Positions 63,094 to 64,000 of a stretch of 64,000 nucleotides of DNA are shown here, one piece after another. The stretch's first letter is position 1. The number at the start of each line of letters is the position of its first letter. The DNA comes from Spirosoma aureum (lineage in GTDB: Bacteria; Bacteroidota; Bacteroidia; Cytophagales; Spirosomataceae), in assembly GCF_011604685.1 (NCBI RefSeq), contig NZ_CP050063.1:8535001-8599000 (forward strand). The letters are read 5' to 3'. The notes beneath the pieces were generated by a model. The model had not been told where the DNA came from, ran no database searches, and saw nothing but the letters and a program-made list of their open reading frames with translations. The position numbers and the translations under genes were made by a program.

Positions 63094-64000
63094 ATGTCTT
63101 CACAACTTACTCGTCGGGACTGGCTTCGCGCCAGCGGTTTGATGACGGCCGGGCTCAGTCTGAGTCGGTTCGCTCCCGCTGAAGCGGCCTCGACCGCCGA
63201 ACAGGCCCAGTCAGCATTCACAAATGAATTTGCCTTTACGACTCCACCCGACATGCCCAAATTACGGGCACGGTTATTCGCCAATGAGAACCCGCTCGGC
63301 ATTGCACCCAGCGCTAAAGAAGCACTGATAAAAGCTGCCGATATCGGTAATCGCTATGCCTGGATGGAGTTTAGCCAGCTGAAACAACTTCTCGCGACCG
63401 ACGAAGGGGTGAAGCCGGAAAATATTATGATGTCTCCCGGATCGTCGGATATTCTGATGGCCGCTGCCGACCATTTTGCCAAAGGGGGCGGTACCATTCT
63501 TACCAGCACCATGACCTATGACGATCTGCTTCAGCGTGCCGAAAAGTTTGGCGCCAAGATCAAGGCCATGCCCATGACGAAAGATTACAAGTTTGACCTC
63601 CCTTCGATCAAGGCAAACATCACGCCTGACGTAAAAATGGTCTATATCGTCAACCCGAACAACCCAACCGGTACTATTATTCCTACGGCTGAACTGGAAG
63701 CCTTCTGCCGCGAAGTAGCGCCAAAAGTCCCTGTGTTCATCGATGAAGCTTACATTGACTTCTACGAACCAGCCGATCGGCCAAAACTTGGTAAACTAGT
63801 AGCTGATGGTCTGAATGTGATTCTGGCCCGTACCTTCTCGAAAATCCACGGCTTTGCGGGTCTTCGTCTGGGCTACGCGATTGCCCAACCCGATATGCTG
63901 AAAACGCTTCATGCCTATACCAATGGCGAGTTTGCGGTCAGTATCACTACGCTTATGGCCGGAATCGCCAGCTATAAGGATAAGGACTGGCAGAATCACT
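63094..64000 (+). CDS. Tat-exported HisC-like PLP aminotransferase, 3' end cut by window
   Basis: 302 codons seen from ATG at 63094. A twin-arginine signal (LTRRDWLRASGLMTAGLSLS) leads into a fold-type I aminotransferase of the histidinol-phosphate type: RLFANENPLGIAPSAKEALI, MMSPGSSDILMAAADHFAKG, YIVNPNNPTGTIIPTAEL, FIDEAYIDFYE and the PLP lysine in ARTFSKIHGFAGLRLGYA (Lys250). An exported PLP enzyme is unusual, but Tat would allow folding around the cofactor first. Histidine synthesis is unlikely given export. The 290-bp gap upstream of it has AT-rich promoter-like sequence and no gene. Confidence 0.9.
   Translation, partial: MSSQLTRRDWLRASGLMTAGLSLSRFAPAEAASTAEQAQSAFTNEFAFTTPPDMPKLRARLFANENPLGIAPSAKEALIKAADIGNRYAWMEFSQLKQLLATDEGVKPENIMMSPGSSDILMAAADHFAKGGGTILTSTMTYDDLLQRAEKFGAKIKAMPMTKDYKFDLPSIKANITPDVKMVYIVNPNNPTGTIIPTAELEAFCREVAPKVPVFIDEAYIDFYEPADRPKLGKLVADGLNVILARTFSKIHGFAGLRLGYAIAQPDMLKTLHAYTNGEFAVSITTLMAGIASYKDKDWQNH

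Noticed and set aside
1..64000. CRISPR array, rRNA, complete tRNA, prophage or integrase
   Set aside because: Looked for regular spaced repeats and characteristic sequences; none was seen apart from the dead resolvase and IS110 pieces.

Overview
The window looks like chromosomal DNA of a Bacteroidota bacterium, most likely a Cytophagales/Spirosomaceae (Spirosoma-like) species. The evidence is three complete SusC/SusD outer-membrane pairs plus the fossil of a fourth SusC, many Tat or lipoprotein signal peptides on glycan-acting enzymes, a TAnnTTTG-type -7 promoter box, and roughly even GC. No rRNA, complete tRNA, CRISPR array, phage or plasmid backbone was seen. The assignment is by gene content only.

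Layout. (1) 1-6.9 kb, all leftward: SusC, SusD, then a 56-residue membrane protein, a regulator that fuses a GntR helix-turn-helix to a sugar-binding-type sensor, and an FG-GAP lipoprotein cut by the window edge. (2) 7.8-13.1 kb: a LysR regulator diverges from a Tat-exported type-B carboxylesterase followed by a GH78-like rhamnosidase. (3) 13.2-16.5 kb: a Tat-exported Gfo/Idh/MocA oxidoreductase and a TolB-like propeller diverge from a Nudix-type regulator across a perfect 15-bp inverted repeat. (4) 16.5-22.2 kb: accessory stretch with an acyltransferase, one intact and one ruined dihydrofolate-reductase-family gene, two CheY-like receivers (one with the phospho-acceptor Asp changed to Glu) and a ruined esterase. 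(5) 22.5-36.4 kb: a galactoside utilisation locus (GH2, GH36-like, TIM-barrel isomerase, MFS sugar porter, PhyH dioxygenase, AraC regulator, SusD, SusC). (6) 36.5-46 kb: a decayed patch (resolvase, IS110 and epimerase remnants, SusC fossil) followed by small stress or metabolic genes: AraC, SDR, SnoaL-like, an HSL-type hydrolase, Crp-like and an RclA-like flavoprotein. (7) 46-62.8 kb: a LacI-controlled locus with SusC, SusD, two tandem propeller-LamG secreted proteins, a D-lyxose-isomerase-like cupin, a BASS/SBF symporter and three sulfatases of different types. (8) 63.1 kb to the edge: a Tat-exported HisC-like aminotransferase.

How it works together. Regions 1, 5 and 7 each couple glycan capture at the outer membrane (SusC/SusD) with regulators next door; regions 5 and 7 add periplasmic or secreted enzymes and an inner-membrane transporter. 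Region 7 is the most novel-looking: sulfatases, two propeller-lectin proteins of uncertain catalytic class, an aldose isomerase and an SBF symporter suggest use of a sulfated glycan through an uncommon import route, but the substrate cannot be read from sequence alone. Several candidate operators are visible: palindromes for the GntR, Nudix, Crp and LacI regulators, 21-22 bp direct repeats beside an AraC gene, and a duplicated AraC promoter module that links both ends of region 5.
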